From: Archegozetes longisetosus
Taxonomy: Eukaryota; Arthropoda; Arachnida; Sarcoptiformes; Trhypochthoniidae
Assembly: GCA_018873245.2 (NCBI GenBank)
Contig: JAEMBT020000001.1
Coordinates: 16,832,220-16,896,219, forward strand
DNA length: 64,000 nucleotides
Reading direction: 5' to 3'
Both the position numbers and the translations under genes were made by a program. The notes beneath the pieces are model-generated. The model ran no database searches. It had not been told where the DNA came from and was given only the letters and a program-made list of their open reading frames with translations. Each line of letters begins with the position of its first letter. The stretch's first letter is position 1. Of this stretch, positions 32,918-45,175 are shown one piece after another.

Positions 32918-35900
32918 ATGTATTTTCTCATTGGATTTAATTCATTAACTTTGATCACAATATTACCGATTGTTTTGGTCGCACTTTATTTGTGAGTATT
33001 ACTTAATGTTAATTTTTTAATGTGTTAACCTTGAGCGCAAATATGGAACTGCTTTACTCTCAAAATTGTGAAAAAATCCTAAATAATCGTAAATCTATAG
33101 CAGTTTATATCTGAAGAGTAAGGTCAATTCTACCGAGTTGTTCTGAATTGCGCACAATTCTGTAGAATTAATTAAATTTACTGATAGCATTATTTCAGAT
33201 TTATGACTTATACACAATTTTAAGTTAATTAAAGATTTGATTTCAAACTTTAAAAGAAATAGAATTCGAAATAATATGTGAATAAAGATGCAGAACAAGT
33301 ACTAATATTCATTTAATTTATTCAATTTATACTTTTATATCTCTATTTGCGCTTAAAGTTAGTTCTTATTGAGAATATGATTAATTTTATAAATACAGAT
33401 AATTTTTAGTAGAAATCATAGTATTTGTATAAAAATAGAGAATATTTAAGTTAGTTATCATTTTTCAGCATTTGACTTTCTTAACAAATATTGTTCATTC
33501 ATTTGAGTTATTTTTAAAAAAAATTAAATTAACGCTTGTTTTAAATTTAGTTGATTTGGCAAATATATACAGAGCCTTTCTTGTTATACTCCTTACTATT
33601 GCCTATTCCTGATGGAAGTTTTCCTTGAATTACAGTACAAGTGAAGTAAAACTCATGATAACCGGTTATCGTTTTATGAATGAAAAAGAGAAAAACACGT
33701 TTAGAGTTACGCTTAAGTTATATTAGAATAAAAAGTTTAAATTTGTATTAAATCTTGATTTAATAAATTTAGGCTAATCTTTATTTTTATTTTAAAATCT
33801 TTGAGTATGAGTTTAGTCTATTCTACATCTGAATCATCAGAAGTATCACTTTCTAAAACTGCTGATTCACAATTGAAGTAAAGTTACGTGACTTCAGATA
33901 CAATGCTATGCACTACACAATATGCTGTAAACTCATGTCCTTATAGGTATTTTCAGGAACCTACCCGAACCGAAACCGATCCTAATAGTATTTTATAAAC
34001 CCGAATCGAAACCTTATAGGAAGAATAATTCTTAAAGTAAAGAGATTTTTGTCTTTTGGATTGATCACTTTTTTCACTTAAATTATATTCTTCTGCATCT
34101 GATTCACTCATTTTGATCACTTGTGTTGCATTAAGTATGCAAAGAAATACAGAATGTATTACTCATTCGTTTGCAATTCGTTTATAAAATAGATATTATA
34201 TTACAGTTTCATAAGTCACTGCTTTACTTTGCATTTGAATAGACTTTTAAAACCAATACTTATTTGCAATAATTATTTTTAAACCAATCCTTAGAGAACC
34301 GCACAGACCCGTTTCAAAACTCAAGAAACCGATTCGAACCGAAACCGTAATATCTCAACCCGAAACCACCCAAACCGTTTTCGGTTTCGGTTTCATACAT
34401 GTCTGCTCGGTTTCGGGTTTTCAAGTTTATACTTTACTATGCAGTACACAATATTTTGTACGTAAAGCACACAACGCTATTAAACTATATTTGTTCATAA
34501 ATTTCAAATTTCGATTCAATTAATTAACATTAAAATTGATATGTTTAGTGATGCAAATGAATTATCATTTTTTCATTAAAACATGTGCTGACTTTTAATA
34601 TGAATAAAAGATAAGTCAAAGAGTATAATTAAAATAAAGTCCATAAAAGAAGTTAACTTGAGATAACCGCCTATTACTCGTTTCAAATCAAGTGAACTTT
34701 TATAATAAGAGTAGAACCCGCAATAAACAAAAACAAACATAAATAGTTAATGTTATAATTATCACTATTTTCAAAGTTTACCATTTCAAAATTTGGATTG
34801 TATCCTATATAAACGGAGGACTACAAGAAAGGCCCATACATTCAAACTTTAATAAGGACTTCATTAATACAAACCAGTTCTTTAACAGACTTAAAGTTAA
34901 CAAAACTATTGCTTAATCTTAGGTTTAAATCTTTGAGGCCAATTTTTCTGTCTTGTAAAAAAATTTTGAATATAAAATATTATTATTTTGAAGCAAAAAA
35001 TTCGTGGACTTGTGTAAAGAAATCATAATATAACATGGTTTTATTAAACAGTTATTTGACTCGTAATTACAAATATTGGTCTTCTCGTGGAATCGATGGT
35101 CCGAAACCAATTGTATTTTTCGGGACACTGTATGAGGCATTCTTTAAACCATTGCCTGAAATTTTCGAGCAAAACAGCAACAAATATGGAAAAATTTATG
35201 GGTAAAAAAATTTGACTTTAACATAATTCAAAAATTGTAAATTAATTGGTGCATTACTTAATAAAATGAAGAACATTTATGGGCACTCGTCCCATTCTTG
35301 TGATAGCAGAACCCGAACTGATAAAAAATATGAACATCAAAGACTTCCATATATTTGTTGATCGCAATGATTTCACGACTGGTGATCCATTGAATGACAG
35401 ATCATTGGTTAATTTATTCGGGGATGAATGGAAGAAAATGAGATCTATTGTTAGTTATGATTATAGTTATTTTGAAGCCTATGATAAAAGTCAGTTTAAA
35501 ATTACTTTTTAAGATAAGTCCAACATTTTCAAGTGGAAAAATGAGAAGAATGCATCCTTTGATTGAAGATTGTGTCAAAAGACTTGAAAAAGTATTGATT
35601 AAAAAAGCAAACGATAATAACAATGAAATAGAACTGAAACAAATGATGGGAAACTTAACAATGGATGTGATCGCTTCGTGTGCTTTTGGAACTAAAATCG
35701 ATACACACAATGAACCAAATAATCAATTCATTAGAAACGCCGAAGTGGTATTTCGAGGCAATTGGAGATTTTGGGTCTTCTTTATGCTCAAAACAACATT
35801 TCCTAAGATTTTGGATATAATAAAATTTGAAGTAACAGATCCTAAAGTGGCACATTTCTTTAGATCAGCGGTTTGTATTTTATCAATGAATTGATATTTA

Positions 35901-36822
35901 ACAGTTAATTAATTTAAAATTTTCTATATTCAAACTCAGATAAGATCAATACTTAATAGACGTAAATCAGAAACAAATGGAGTAAAACACACTGACTTTT
36001 TACAATTAATGATTAACGCGAATAAGAAAACTGATGGTGAAGAACCGGATGAAGACTCTGTTAATAACGAAGCACTTTATGGACAATCAGATGAAAAACA
36101 GTCGGTAGACAATAAGTCTAAAATAGAAATAACAGAAGACGACATATTAGCCACATCTTTCTTATTCTTTGTGGCTGGTTTTGAAACAACAGCATCTCTT
36201 CTGTCATTTTTGTTTTATTCGCTGGCTTTAAATGAAGAATGTCAACAAAAATTATATGAAGAAGTACTTAGTTATAATGGAAAGTTTGACTACGACAGTA
36301 TCGCAACAATGCCCTATTTAGATTCATGCATTGCAGAAACATTAAGACTTTATAATCCTCTGGGGGCCATTGGTAGGATAGCTTCTGAAGACTACAAATT
36401 GGGTATTTAATAATATCGAAAACTAATGAGAAAAATTCTGAAAATATGATTAATTTTTTATTTAATTGTAAGGTGATACTGGAATTACTATACCTAAAGG
36501 TATGATCGTTAACTTTGATGTTCAAAGTATTCATCGCAATCCAGAATATTATCCACATCCTCATAAGTGGGATCCCGAACGTTTTATGCCTGAAAATAGA
36601 CACAAATTGACTCCTTATACTTATCTTCCATTTGGAATCGGACCACGAAATTGTGTTGGAATGAGATTTGCATTAATGGAAGCAAAGACAACAGTCGTTC
36701 ATTTGTTGAATAAATTTCGGTTCGTTAAATCGAAAAATACTCAAGTTCCATTGAAGTTTAAGAAACTTGATTTCTTGTTGAACGCAGGCATTATTAATGT
36801 TGGTGTTGAGTTAAGAAAATAA
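32918..36822 (+). CDS. Cytochrome P450, CYP3 clan (gene 2)
   Basis: Exons 32918-32991, 35052-35201, 35272-35449, 35514-35870, 35940-36402, 36473-36822; 523 codons, same exon sizes and phases as gene 1. Anchor in exon 1 (ITILPIVLVALY), WKKMR, AGFETT, ETLR, DPERF and FGIGPRNCVG are all intact. After ETLR it reads NPLGAIGRIA, shared with gene 3 but not with genes 1 and 4; this is near substrate-recognition site 5 and suggests a different substrate range. Other private changes: FIRNAEVV in exon 4 and EYYPHPHKW in exon 6. Exon 3 uses an AAG acceptor. No disabling change was seen. Intron 1 is 2.06 kb because of an inserted element. Confidence 0.87.
33951..34430. mobile_element. Non-autonomous element with CCGAAACC-rich ends (unit 2)
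   Basis: Both ends consist of degenerate CCGAAACC / CGGTTTCGG words facing inward, about 70-120 bp long each. The middle holds, on the minus strand, the start of a protein (MSESDAEEYNLSEKSDQSKR, near 34,107-34,010) that could be the N-terminus of a hAT-like transposase. It is inserted between homologous P450-unit sequences: units 1 and 4 lack it, unit 3 has it at 52,383-52,868. Exact ends and superfamily are uncertain. Confidence 0.5.
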
Positions 36823-37309
36823 CGTTCATTGATTGTTTGATAAAAAATTTGAGGGCATAGCGAATTTCTTAAATTCATATATTATTGAACTCTATATTTG
36901 ACTGGTGTTAATGTAATTTGAATTAATATCTTAAAATTTTGATTATATTTAGATATGATTTATAACTTTGATTTAAATGTTTGATAGCTATAGAAAGTTT
37001 GGTTTAATCACATTGTATCAACTCAACAATTTTAAAAGATTACTATTTGTTCGATTATATTAGTTTCAAAATCTATTCATTTTATGAATCAATCACTTAT
37101 TCAGAGTTAATTTTTAAAATAAATAACTGACTTCTGAAGTATTGTATTACTTGTTTATAAGATAAATACCACCTTCAATTTCTGTTTGATAGCAATTTAA
37201 TTGTAATGACTTAATTTTGTTGTAATGATATATTCAAAACTTTGAATGTCTGAATTGACTACCGCCTGAAAATATTGTCTATATATATAAGATCCATAAC
37301 TGGTACCGA

Positions 37310-37410
37310 ATAAGTGTTAAACTTGTGTCTAAAATGTTTTAATTTTTTCAACTGAGTTCATATACTTTAATAACTCTATTTTAATTTCCTCGGTCGCACT
37401 TTATTTGTAA
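37310..37410 (+). pseudogene. P450 first-exon relic downstream of gene 2
   Basis: The frame ends SILISSVALY followed by a GTAACT donor, matching the anchor end of the P450 first exon, but an in-frame ATG was not found. Its mirror at about 48,795-48,900 has a better GTAAGT donor. It marks the start of a lost or displaced third unit. Confidence 0.5.
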
Positions 37411-37575
37411 CTATTAAATAATTAGTATTAATATCCATTTAATTAAATTAATCGAATCATTTAATTCTCGTACTTTGTTGAAAAATAACTTCTTATCGAT
37501 TCGAACAAATATTAGAATATTTCTTATTTAGAAATAATAGCGTTAATAGTATTAAAATAGAATATATTAGCCATG

Positions 37576-38415
37576 CTGTTTTGACTCCACAATAGAACCC
37601 CAAATTTTGAAAAATTTTCACTCCCGTTCCGTCCCGCTCCCTCAAAGATTCAACCCCGTCCCATCCCACTCCCGCAAGAGTTTAGTCCTGCTCCCGTCCC
37701 GTCCCTTCTCGCAATTCCCGCAATTTTCCCACAGTCCAAATTCGGTTGAAAAATTCTATTTATTTTAATCATACAATTAAAATAACACATTCTTGTGACA
37801 ACTATTTTAGACTAATTTCGAGACATTTATTAACTGAAAAGCAATTTTACTCAAAAAATAAAACTAAAAACACTTCAAAGCAATCAATGAATACTTGAAT
37901 TATAATCAAAATCATTGAAGTCATTTATTAATTGCTCGTTAAATTGATAACAAATTGGTCAACAGTTATAGTCTTTGATTGAATGTCAATATATTTGATT
38001 AAAATGAATTCAAAATTTGGTTTTGAAACAAAAACTAATATTACTCTTTCATTGAATGTTTGCAATAAATATGCAGAACTTTATCATTTTTTGTTGACTT
38101 CAACTAACAGTTATTCAATTTTGATTATAATCTGTATTTCTATTGTTTTTTATTATGAAGTGTGCTCTCATTTCATGTTTTCTTGTCAGTTTTGGTGTTA
38201 AATTACAGTTTGTTTAAATAACAGTTGAGTGCAAATTTTAAAGTGCGGGAGTTGGAAGAATTTGCGGGAATGCACTTTCTTTGAGGGAGTCCCGTCCCAT
38301 CCCTCACTTAAAAATTTTAGTCTCAATCTCTCCCTTTTCTAAGGGGATCCCGAGGGTCCCATGGGACTCCCACAATGCGGGACTCCCATTTGGGACTCTA
38401 CTCCACAGTCCTAAT
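37576..38415. mobile_element. Element with GGGAC/CCCGTCCC-rich ends, probably hAT-like
   Basis: Both ends are rich in CCCGTCCC / GGGACTCCC words (37,620-37,720 and 38,225-38,400) around an A/T-rich middle. The outermost parts (AATAGAACCCCAAAT at the left; AGTAGAGTCCCAAAT on the other strand at the right) are complementary. No target duplication was found and no clear protein. The base composition contrasts sharply with the surroundings. Confidence 0.5.
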
Positions 38416-38744
38416 ATGACAGAAATCGCTCAAACTATTATTCAGCGTGAGCCTAATGGTTAGTTTCCCTTCAATACAATTTATGAGATTAGTGTTTAGT
38501 AATTCCTTAAGCACAGTGCGATACGTGCGAAAACCCTTAACTTAACAAAACTAACTTAATTTAATTAAAATACCGCGATATAATATCTAATTAGTTAGTT
38601 TGTTAGTAATATGAGATGCTTAATTCACTTATTGGGACTTCAGTTTAATTCGATTGTTTAAATAATAAAGAATGATTCAAAATGTAATTTAAAAGTGTTG
38701 TTTGTGGAGCCCAAAGAGCCTATGATTGTTCTATTGACTCTATA

Positions 38745-39438
38745 TGAAGGCTTTGTTTCCAAAAGGGCTTAAACGCCAAAATTTTAAAAACTGAGTTACA
38801 CATTCATTCTTATACATTTAGATACGAGGAATTGAACAAAGGTTTGAAATTCTCTGAGATGTCTAAATCTTATGCAAAAATGAGATCAAAAATTAAGTTT
38901 TTTCCAAAAAGGCTTAAATCCATCGGTAATTTATTTCCAAAAGGACTTATATCCCATTTAGACCAATTAAAAACCAGAAAAATGACGAAATTCATTGTTT
39001 CTGCCACACGAGAGCAGGCAAAACATCTCTTGTTAATTTAATTTTTATAAAAATCCATTTTAAACATTGAGTTTAGAGCAAATTTTATCAAAAAATAGAA
39101 GTTAATCGTTTAATGAGTGAATAATTAAAGTTTAGAAAAATAAAAACTGAGTAATTTTGTGTTAACTTTCCCCTTCTCACTTGGATTTAAGACCTTTTGG
39201 AATAAAAGTTTGCTTAAATTCCATAAGGTCTTATATTCGAAAATATTTTCATTAATTAAAAGTTTTCTAATTAAGTTTAATTTTTCTAACTACATTTTTC
39301 TGGTCATGTTTTCCTATCTTTTAAATAAAAACAAGACTTCGAACGGATTGAACGAGAAATAAACTTTTAAAACATTTTTTGTGTTTTTCTTCGTTTCGCA
39401 TTTTTTGGATATAAGCCCTTTTGGAAACGTTGCCTTCA
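38745..39438. mobile_element. MITE with repeated CCAAAAGGGCTTA words
   Basis: Ends TGAAGGC and GCCTTCA inside TA dinucleotides, extended by TTTCCAAAAGGGCTTA on each side in opposite orientation. The CCAAAAGG[GA]CTTA word recurs inside (about 38,905, 38,936, 39,190 and 39,405), consistent with multiple transposase-binding sites. Frames at 38832-39041 and 39159-39362 lie inside and have no recognisable features. Confidence 0.65.
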
Positions 39439-39535
39439 TATATAGTTAATAGAGATACTGTAGTTTTTATTATAGAAATTAAACGAATTACTTTGATGGA
39501 GTACAATTATGGTTTCAAATAGTACTTATATCACC

Positions 39536-39990
39536 ACAGCCGTAGCCAGCGGAGAAGCTATGGGCTATAGCTTCCAAAGATTTTTCAAAATTATAGTGAA
39601 GGTCTTTACTCTTAATAATTCTTACAAAAAACTTTGAAACAGTATTTAAGAGTCAAAAAGCCAATATCAAAATGAAGAGAAGTAATATTGTAAAGTTGTT
39701 TCAAAACTCATAAATTAAAATTAAGTGCATATGAATAAGACATTTATTGGTATACTACTTAAGTTGTTTGTAGTCTACTATTATGATTGTTTTTGTCCAT
39801 TTTTGTCAGCATTTTTCAATATTCATAAGAATCAGAGATTATTGACAAATTCAATGTCATATGACAGATTGAATGGTTTAGCTTTCATTTCAACAGTAAA
39901 AGAAAATGCATCGTCTTTAAAGAAATTGTCAGGACTTAATAGTAAAAAGTGCCTAAGAACCAAATACGATCCAAACATTCTGCATTAATA
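39536..39990 (+). pseudogene. hAT transposase C-terminal remnant
   Basis: The left end CACAGCCGTAGCCAGCGG resembles a hAT-type terminus. The frame 39725-39988 contains FFNIHKNQRLLTNSMSYDRL followed by NGLAFIS, matching the hAT C-terminal dimerisation region (xSMSxxRLxGLAxI). The N-terminal part is missing. The right-hand end may continue beyond the MITE at 40037-40676, which would then have inserted into it. Confidence 0.6.
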
Positions 39991-40036
39991 GAGACTTAAA
40001 AATTAAGGCTAATGGTAAAATTGACATTGAAATATA

Positions 40037-40676
40037 CAGTATGTTTCATAAATTTTGATACAGACTTAAGGTTTCATATCTCGAACTAAATTACGGAATT
40101 TGATGAAAAGTGTCTCATTTTAAAAGTAAACATTCAAAATTATTTACTTTAAATTCTTATCAATTTATCTTAAATATTCTCTGAGCTATTGTAGTACAAA
40201 ATTAAAAATTTAAGCTTTTCTATGGGATTCCTATTATAACAACTTTTGATCGTCTTTATTAGTAAACACATTCAAAGTAAAGGATATAATAAGTGATTGC
40301 TGCCTAGTGCTCATTAAAATCCAACGTTTATTAATAAAATAAGTTCTTCAATAAAAATAATAACAAAAATATTCTAAAAATGAGTGATAGAGACATAGCT
40401 TCAACTGAGAGGGCATATTTAGTTGACTGAATACATATGTATTCAGTCTTAGTAAAAATTAAGTTAAAACACATTATAGTAATAATCCCATAGAAAATTT
40501 TAAACATTTAATTCTATAATGCAATAACTCAGAATATTTGGGATAAATTAATGAAAATCTAAGGCAAATAAGTTTGAATATTTATTTTAAAAATGAGACA
40601 CTTTTCATCAGATTCTGTAATTTAGTTCTAGAGTTACGAAACCTTAAACTTGTATCAAAATTTATGAAACATACTG
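40037..40676. mobile_element. MITE with long terminal inverted repeats (640 bp)
   Basis: Flanked by TA (40,035-40,036 and 40,677-40,678). Both ends start CAGTATGTTTCATAAATTTT and stay complementary for roughly 100-200 bp (shared GATGAAAAGTGTCTCATTTT). A TA target and CAGT start place it with Tc1/mariner elements. No coding capacity. Confidence 0.8.
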
Positions 40677-40678
40677 TA

Positions 40679-41319
40679 TATTGTAGATTCCCGTAGAAAC
40701 TTGATGGAATTTGAGACAAAGAAACAATAATATCTCAAAATAGCAACTACGGCTTGGAAATTAATATTGGATTTAAATAGTTTGCATAGTGAAGTATCAA
40801 ATGATAATATTGCGATTCATACAGCTAAAGAGTTTATGCAAAAAACGGTATCATAATAAATGAGAAAATCTTAAAATGAGTTTTCCAAAGTTTCTCACTC
40901 AATCTCTTTTGCTATTTAAATGACCCATAGCCCCAAATATAATCCTAGAAAGATCATATACAAGACTTTGGGGTAAAATACCTAAAAATCCAAAATCAAG
41001 TTTAATTTAAAAGGGGCATATCTCTTGAACCAGTGAGCGTGGTTTAATAATTTTTGCATCAATCAATTTGTCTCGTCAAATATTATTGAATTTACTGCTC
41101 TCTCGATTTTTATAGTCACTCGGCCCCTTTAGTAGCAATCTACAGATTTATCAAGCATATCAGGTCCAAGTGGAATATCTTCAACAAGATTAACAACCAC
41201 TATTGAGATAGCTATTCAATATAATGAATAAAGGTACATAGTATGAATTAATAGATTGACATATGCATACTTCAGTGTATAATAAAGCTTTTAAAATGTT
41301 TTTTTACTGTACACTGAGG
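40679..41319. other. Intergenic, transposon-derived debris likely
   Basis: No gene seen. Possibly the right part of the hAT relic that begins at 39,536. A GC-richer patch near 40,920-40,990 (CATAGCCCCAAA) has no recognised origin. Confidence 0.3.
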
Positions 41320-41321
41320 GT

Positions 41322-42941
41322 AAAAGATATGTTGTCACACCATTTCTCAGGCTACACTCTTAGTTTTTCTGGTTCTAATAAGTTATTCTGAACAAAATAG
41401 TATTATATTATATATCATTTTAAAATTTAAACTTCGCACTTTAAAATGATATGAAAATCATTCATAATCATGCGCATTTTAAACTCAAATTTTAAACATA
41501 AACATGTGCATAGTGTTTTAAGCGCCAACAAAAATTAAGTTGTCATTAGTGTTATTGAGTTTAATTCATAATTAAAATTAATACAATTTAAAAGGTAAGT
41601 CAAAGTTTAAACGTAATATGCTAAATTAAATAGATACTTCTAAAAATTAGACATCATTCGGTAATATTATGCCTAAAACGAGGGAATTAACAGAAGCTGA
41701 ACGTCTCAAGGTACTTGAAGAGCATCAAAAAGGTAAATCAAACCGACTAATCGCTAAGGAACAAAATTTAAGTTATGAGGGGGTGAGGAAAATCATCATT
41801 AAGGCCAAAGAATACGGAACAATTAAAAACTTCCCCCGAAGTGGACGTAAAATGGTCATATCACCACGAGATGCAAATCGGATTAAGCGGGAAGTCCTAA
41901 AAAAATCGGCAAATATCGGTGAAAGAAATTCGGGAGAATTTAAATTTAAATTGCAGTTTATCAACTATTAAAAATACTTTGCATAAACAAGGATATAACG
42001 GAAGAACAATGAAAAATAAACCCGAATAAACTCCAAGACATGCAAAGGGTCGCCTTAACTTTGCCCGAAAGTACCATAAGATGCCATTGGAGTTTTGGAA
42101 GAAGATAATATGGAGTGATGAATCAAAATTTGAAAAGGCTCGATCAAAGAGAAGACAAACATCATGGAGATTAAAGAAAGAAAAGTTTAATAAAGAGAAT
42201 ATAAAAGGCACTCGAAGACACTACGATTATATCATGATATGGGGTTGTTTCTCTTGGCACGGAGTTGGACATCTAACACCAATTCATGGTAAAATGGATC
42301 GATTCGGATACATAGACATCCTGAATAATCATTTATATCAGTCGGCTGAAGAAATGGGTATCCGGGACAACTTTATTTTCCAACACGACAATGATTCCAA
42401 ACATACGTCCAAAGATGTTCGTCAGGAATTGACCGATAACCACACTGAAGTGCTGGAATGGCCATCCCAAAGTCCCGATCTCAACCCTATTGAGCATCTT
42501 TGGGATGAATTGGACCGAATGATACCTCAGGACCGACGCCATAACCTTTCGGATTTCAAAGATGCAATTTTTGAATATTGGCCAAAAATTGACCAGAATC
42601 GACTAAAGAATTTGGTGGAAAGTATGCCGAAACGTCTTTTAGAAGTGATTAAAGCTAAAGGATGGTATACACATTATTAATTCTGTGATTATTAACTAGT
42701 ATTACATTTTTATCTCAGTAAACTCAAAGAGACAACTTAATTATTGAATGTGATACATTATTAAAAACAATTATATTATGTTAAAGTTTAACTATAGTGC
42801 AAAAATCCAATTGTGATACATTTTGAAGTACTAAATTCTAATTAAAATTAAATCTCATATTAAATTTTATTACTAATAAATATTCTTAAAGAATAAAAAA
42901 CTAATTTTCAGCATGTGACAACTTATCTTTTGCCCTCAGTG
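41322..42941 (+). mobile_element. Nearly intact Tc1-type transposon (1,620 bp)
   Basis: Terminal inverted repeats CACTGAGGGTAAAAGATATG at the left and CACTGAGGGCAAAAGATAAG on the other strand at the right, followed by GTTGTCACA in both. TA duplication at 41,320-41,321 and 42,942-42,943. It encloses one transposase gene in the plus direction. Size and structure are those of a full-length Tc1-type element, so it arrived fairly recently. Confidence 0.92.
41669..42680 (+). pseudogene. Tc1-type transposase, DD34E, inactivated by two lesions
   Basis: Starts MPKTRELTEAERLKVLEEH and carries a paired-like helix-turn-helix (SNRLIAKEQNLSYEGVRKII) and a basic SGRK hook. The catalytic core follows: IIWSDES (first D), FQHDNDSKHTS (second D) and SPDLNPIEHLW (E), with exactly 34 residues between second D and E. 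It ends SMPKRLLEVIKAKGWYTHY. A +1 frameshift near 41,920 and an in-frame TAA at 42,027-42,029 interrupt it between DNA-binding and catalytic domains. Total span equals about 337 codons, the usual length. It cannot make full-length enzyme as read; both lesions could be checked as sequencing errors. Confidence 0.9.
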
Positions 42942-42943
42942 TA

Positions 42944-43941
42944 ACATAAGGTATGAAATTATGCTTGTCTCCCCAGAGCAAAAAAGGAGATATTTAGGGA
43001 AAAACGGATTTTATTATCATATTCTACGCATAAAAATACATTAAATTTTAAGGTTGGTAAAAGATTAACTAAAATTAGTGAAAGGAAGACTAATTAGCAG
43101 TTATATTTGTGTTGTTGACCCAGATGTGACCAGGCGTTTGATATTCAGTCCTAATTGAGATATCATTTACACGAATGTAACTACTGATTAATCTTTTTTT
43201 CACTAACAGATACGTTCTTCCTTTATTCAAAACTTTTTTCCTTAAAATCACTTTATTTTTATTAAAATTTAATTCACGATTTAATTTAGTCTTAAATTTT
43301 TTAAATAAGTAATTTTAGCATATTGTCACATTTATTTTTGTGACATGGGATGACACTATATACGAAAGACTATCTAAATGTTTTATGTAGGGTCTTTCGT
43401 GTGTGTGTGTGTTCGAATTGAACGAATAGCAAACCAAAAATAGATTAATATTTTGCTCTTCACAGTATTTTTATGCTTAGAATCCGAATATGAAACCCGT
43501 TTTTACTTTGAAGGGGGAATAACATAATTCCTACCCTTTATACTCTGAGGTACTATTTGTATAAAGTTCTGACAACTCCTTTAAAGGTATCAAATAAGTT
43601 CTTATATGTTAAGATATCTTAGTAAACATTATTCACTTGCTTTTAAAATAACTGTGAAATTATATCATAATAACTATTCTGAGATGTTAATAGAAGAGTT
43701 TAAAAGCTTGAAAAATATCTTTATTTTTACCTTTAATCTCAAATCATTCAAATTTTTAAGTTTAAGTGGCAGGGAAATAAATGAACAAAATTACAAATTA
43801 GCACTTTCCATGAGGAACTACTAAAATCACATTAAAGCAAACTTTGATAGGCCGGAATATGTTGTCGAATTCTTTTTTCAAGTACTTGTCATATTTTTTT
43901 ATGACAAGTTTTCGATAGATTGACTTTGAATAGCTCTTACA
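42944..43941. other. Intergenic DNA with a short GT repeat
   Basis: A (GT)n run of about 13 bp at 43,399-43,411 lies beside an inverted CGAAAGACTATC / GGTCTTTCG pair. A 72-codon frame at 43606-43824 has no recognisable features. Confidence 0.35.
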
Positions 43942-45175
43942 TTAACACAATAAATGCTTTATCTTATGAGAATATTCATTGATTAGTGTGATTAAATCAA
44001 CGAAAGAAAGAGAAAATAAGCCAAACCATAGGCCTAAAACTCCATCCAAATTATAAATGAATCCATTAGTGTCTGTCTTCAAAGTTTCGGTATATCTTAA
44101 ATGATGAAAAATAATTGGAATCAAATTTAATTTCGTTGAGTTTGGTGTTTTGTATGATTTGGTGATAATATTAAAGTGAATTGAATTACATTCACGACTA
44201 CATTTAGACTCACAATATTCTGAACTTTCTAATAAAAAAGTTTCATTTAAAATAAAACCTGATTTACAGAATTTGTAATTTTTCGTTTTCAAGTGCTCCT
44301 CTAAATCGATAAACAAAATAACATCATCTCTGGGTAAACATTTATATTTTCTGATTAAAGCATCAATGAGGCAATTGAATTGACAATATTCTGGCTCATG
44401 ACTAGAGTATGTAATATGATTAGAAGAATCACATGATCTTTTTCTTGTATTTAATATTTTTAGTGAATACGAGTTGTAGAAAATGTCAAGTCTCATTTTT
44501 GAATCGAAAACAACCAGTTCAAAGTTGAACGGTGAGAATGAACCAATAAAAGCCATACCGGAGACTGAGTTTGTTCGAAACTCAAAACTAATTTTCTCCA
44601 AATTTCTTCCAATATCCATATTATGTAATAATTGTTTGAAACTGTCATTTAAATTACCAAAATAGAAATTTCCCAAAGAAGTTAACGACATACCAAATTT
44701 TAATTGAGGCTCAGGACATGCAATTTTCCTATTTTGAATTTCAATTTCACACGATTTAAAAAGATTCCTATAACTTGAATAAACTTTGATTTCTTCGAAT
44801 TTTCTCTCATTTAAGATTTCAGAGAAAAAATCAGCATATAATTCATTATTTCGTCGATGTTTTAAATAATTTTGCTGACGTTTCGAGTTACTATCTCCGA
44901 CCATTATATAGAATGATTTATTAGAATATTTGTGTTTTATCTTTTCGATTATTTCTTTATTGAAAAGAGGACCACTAAAAGCTAGTTTTGGTAACGGTTT
45001 GATTTGTTCTACGCTCAAACGGGTGATTGTTTCTTCATTTAGAAAGTCTACAATAACTTCGTTCACTTGATATAACATAAGACATAAAAATAATAACTTA
45101 AGTAACGAAGTGAATATGAATTGAAGTTTGATTAATGATCGAATTTTGATAATAGGATATAAGCTAACACTAACA
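43942..45175 (-). CDS. Degenerin/ENaC-type sodium channel subunit, downstream half of a fused pair
   Basis: This is the larger part of a 481-codon open frame (45387-43942). From about codon 80 it reads as a complete DEG/ENaC subunit: first membrane helix (FTSLLKLLFLCLMLYQV), post-helix DFLNEETITRL, a cysteine-rich extracellular domain (YCQFNCLIDALIRKYKCLP, then YCESKCSRECNS), and second helix with the GxS-type filter region (LGLWFGLFSLSFVDLITLI). Such channels are trimeric, amiloride-sensitive Na+ channels used in mechano-, pH- or chemosensation. The N-terminal HG gating motif is not seen. No ATG separates it from the upstream subunit's C-terminus, so it has no start of its own as read. The short cytoplasmic tail (HKIKHLLC) is normal. 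Confidence 0.8.

Larger units (their letters stand above)
30930..37550 (+). repeat. P450 duplication unit 2
   Basis: Upstream block 30.93-33.95 kb (near copy of 22.5-25.2 kb), an element with CCGAAACC-type ends, P450 gene 2, and a downstream first-exon relic at 37.3 kb. Its sister is unit 3 (48.68-57.1 kb, inverted), which shares the element insertion and the downstream relic that units 1 and 4 lack. Confidence 0.8.

Noticed and set aside
33960-34420. CCGAAACC words considered as telomeric repeat
   Set aside because: They are degenerate, face inward from both ends of one insertion and are absent from sister units, which fits a mobile element better.
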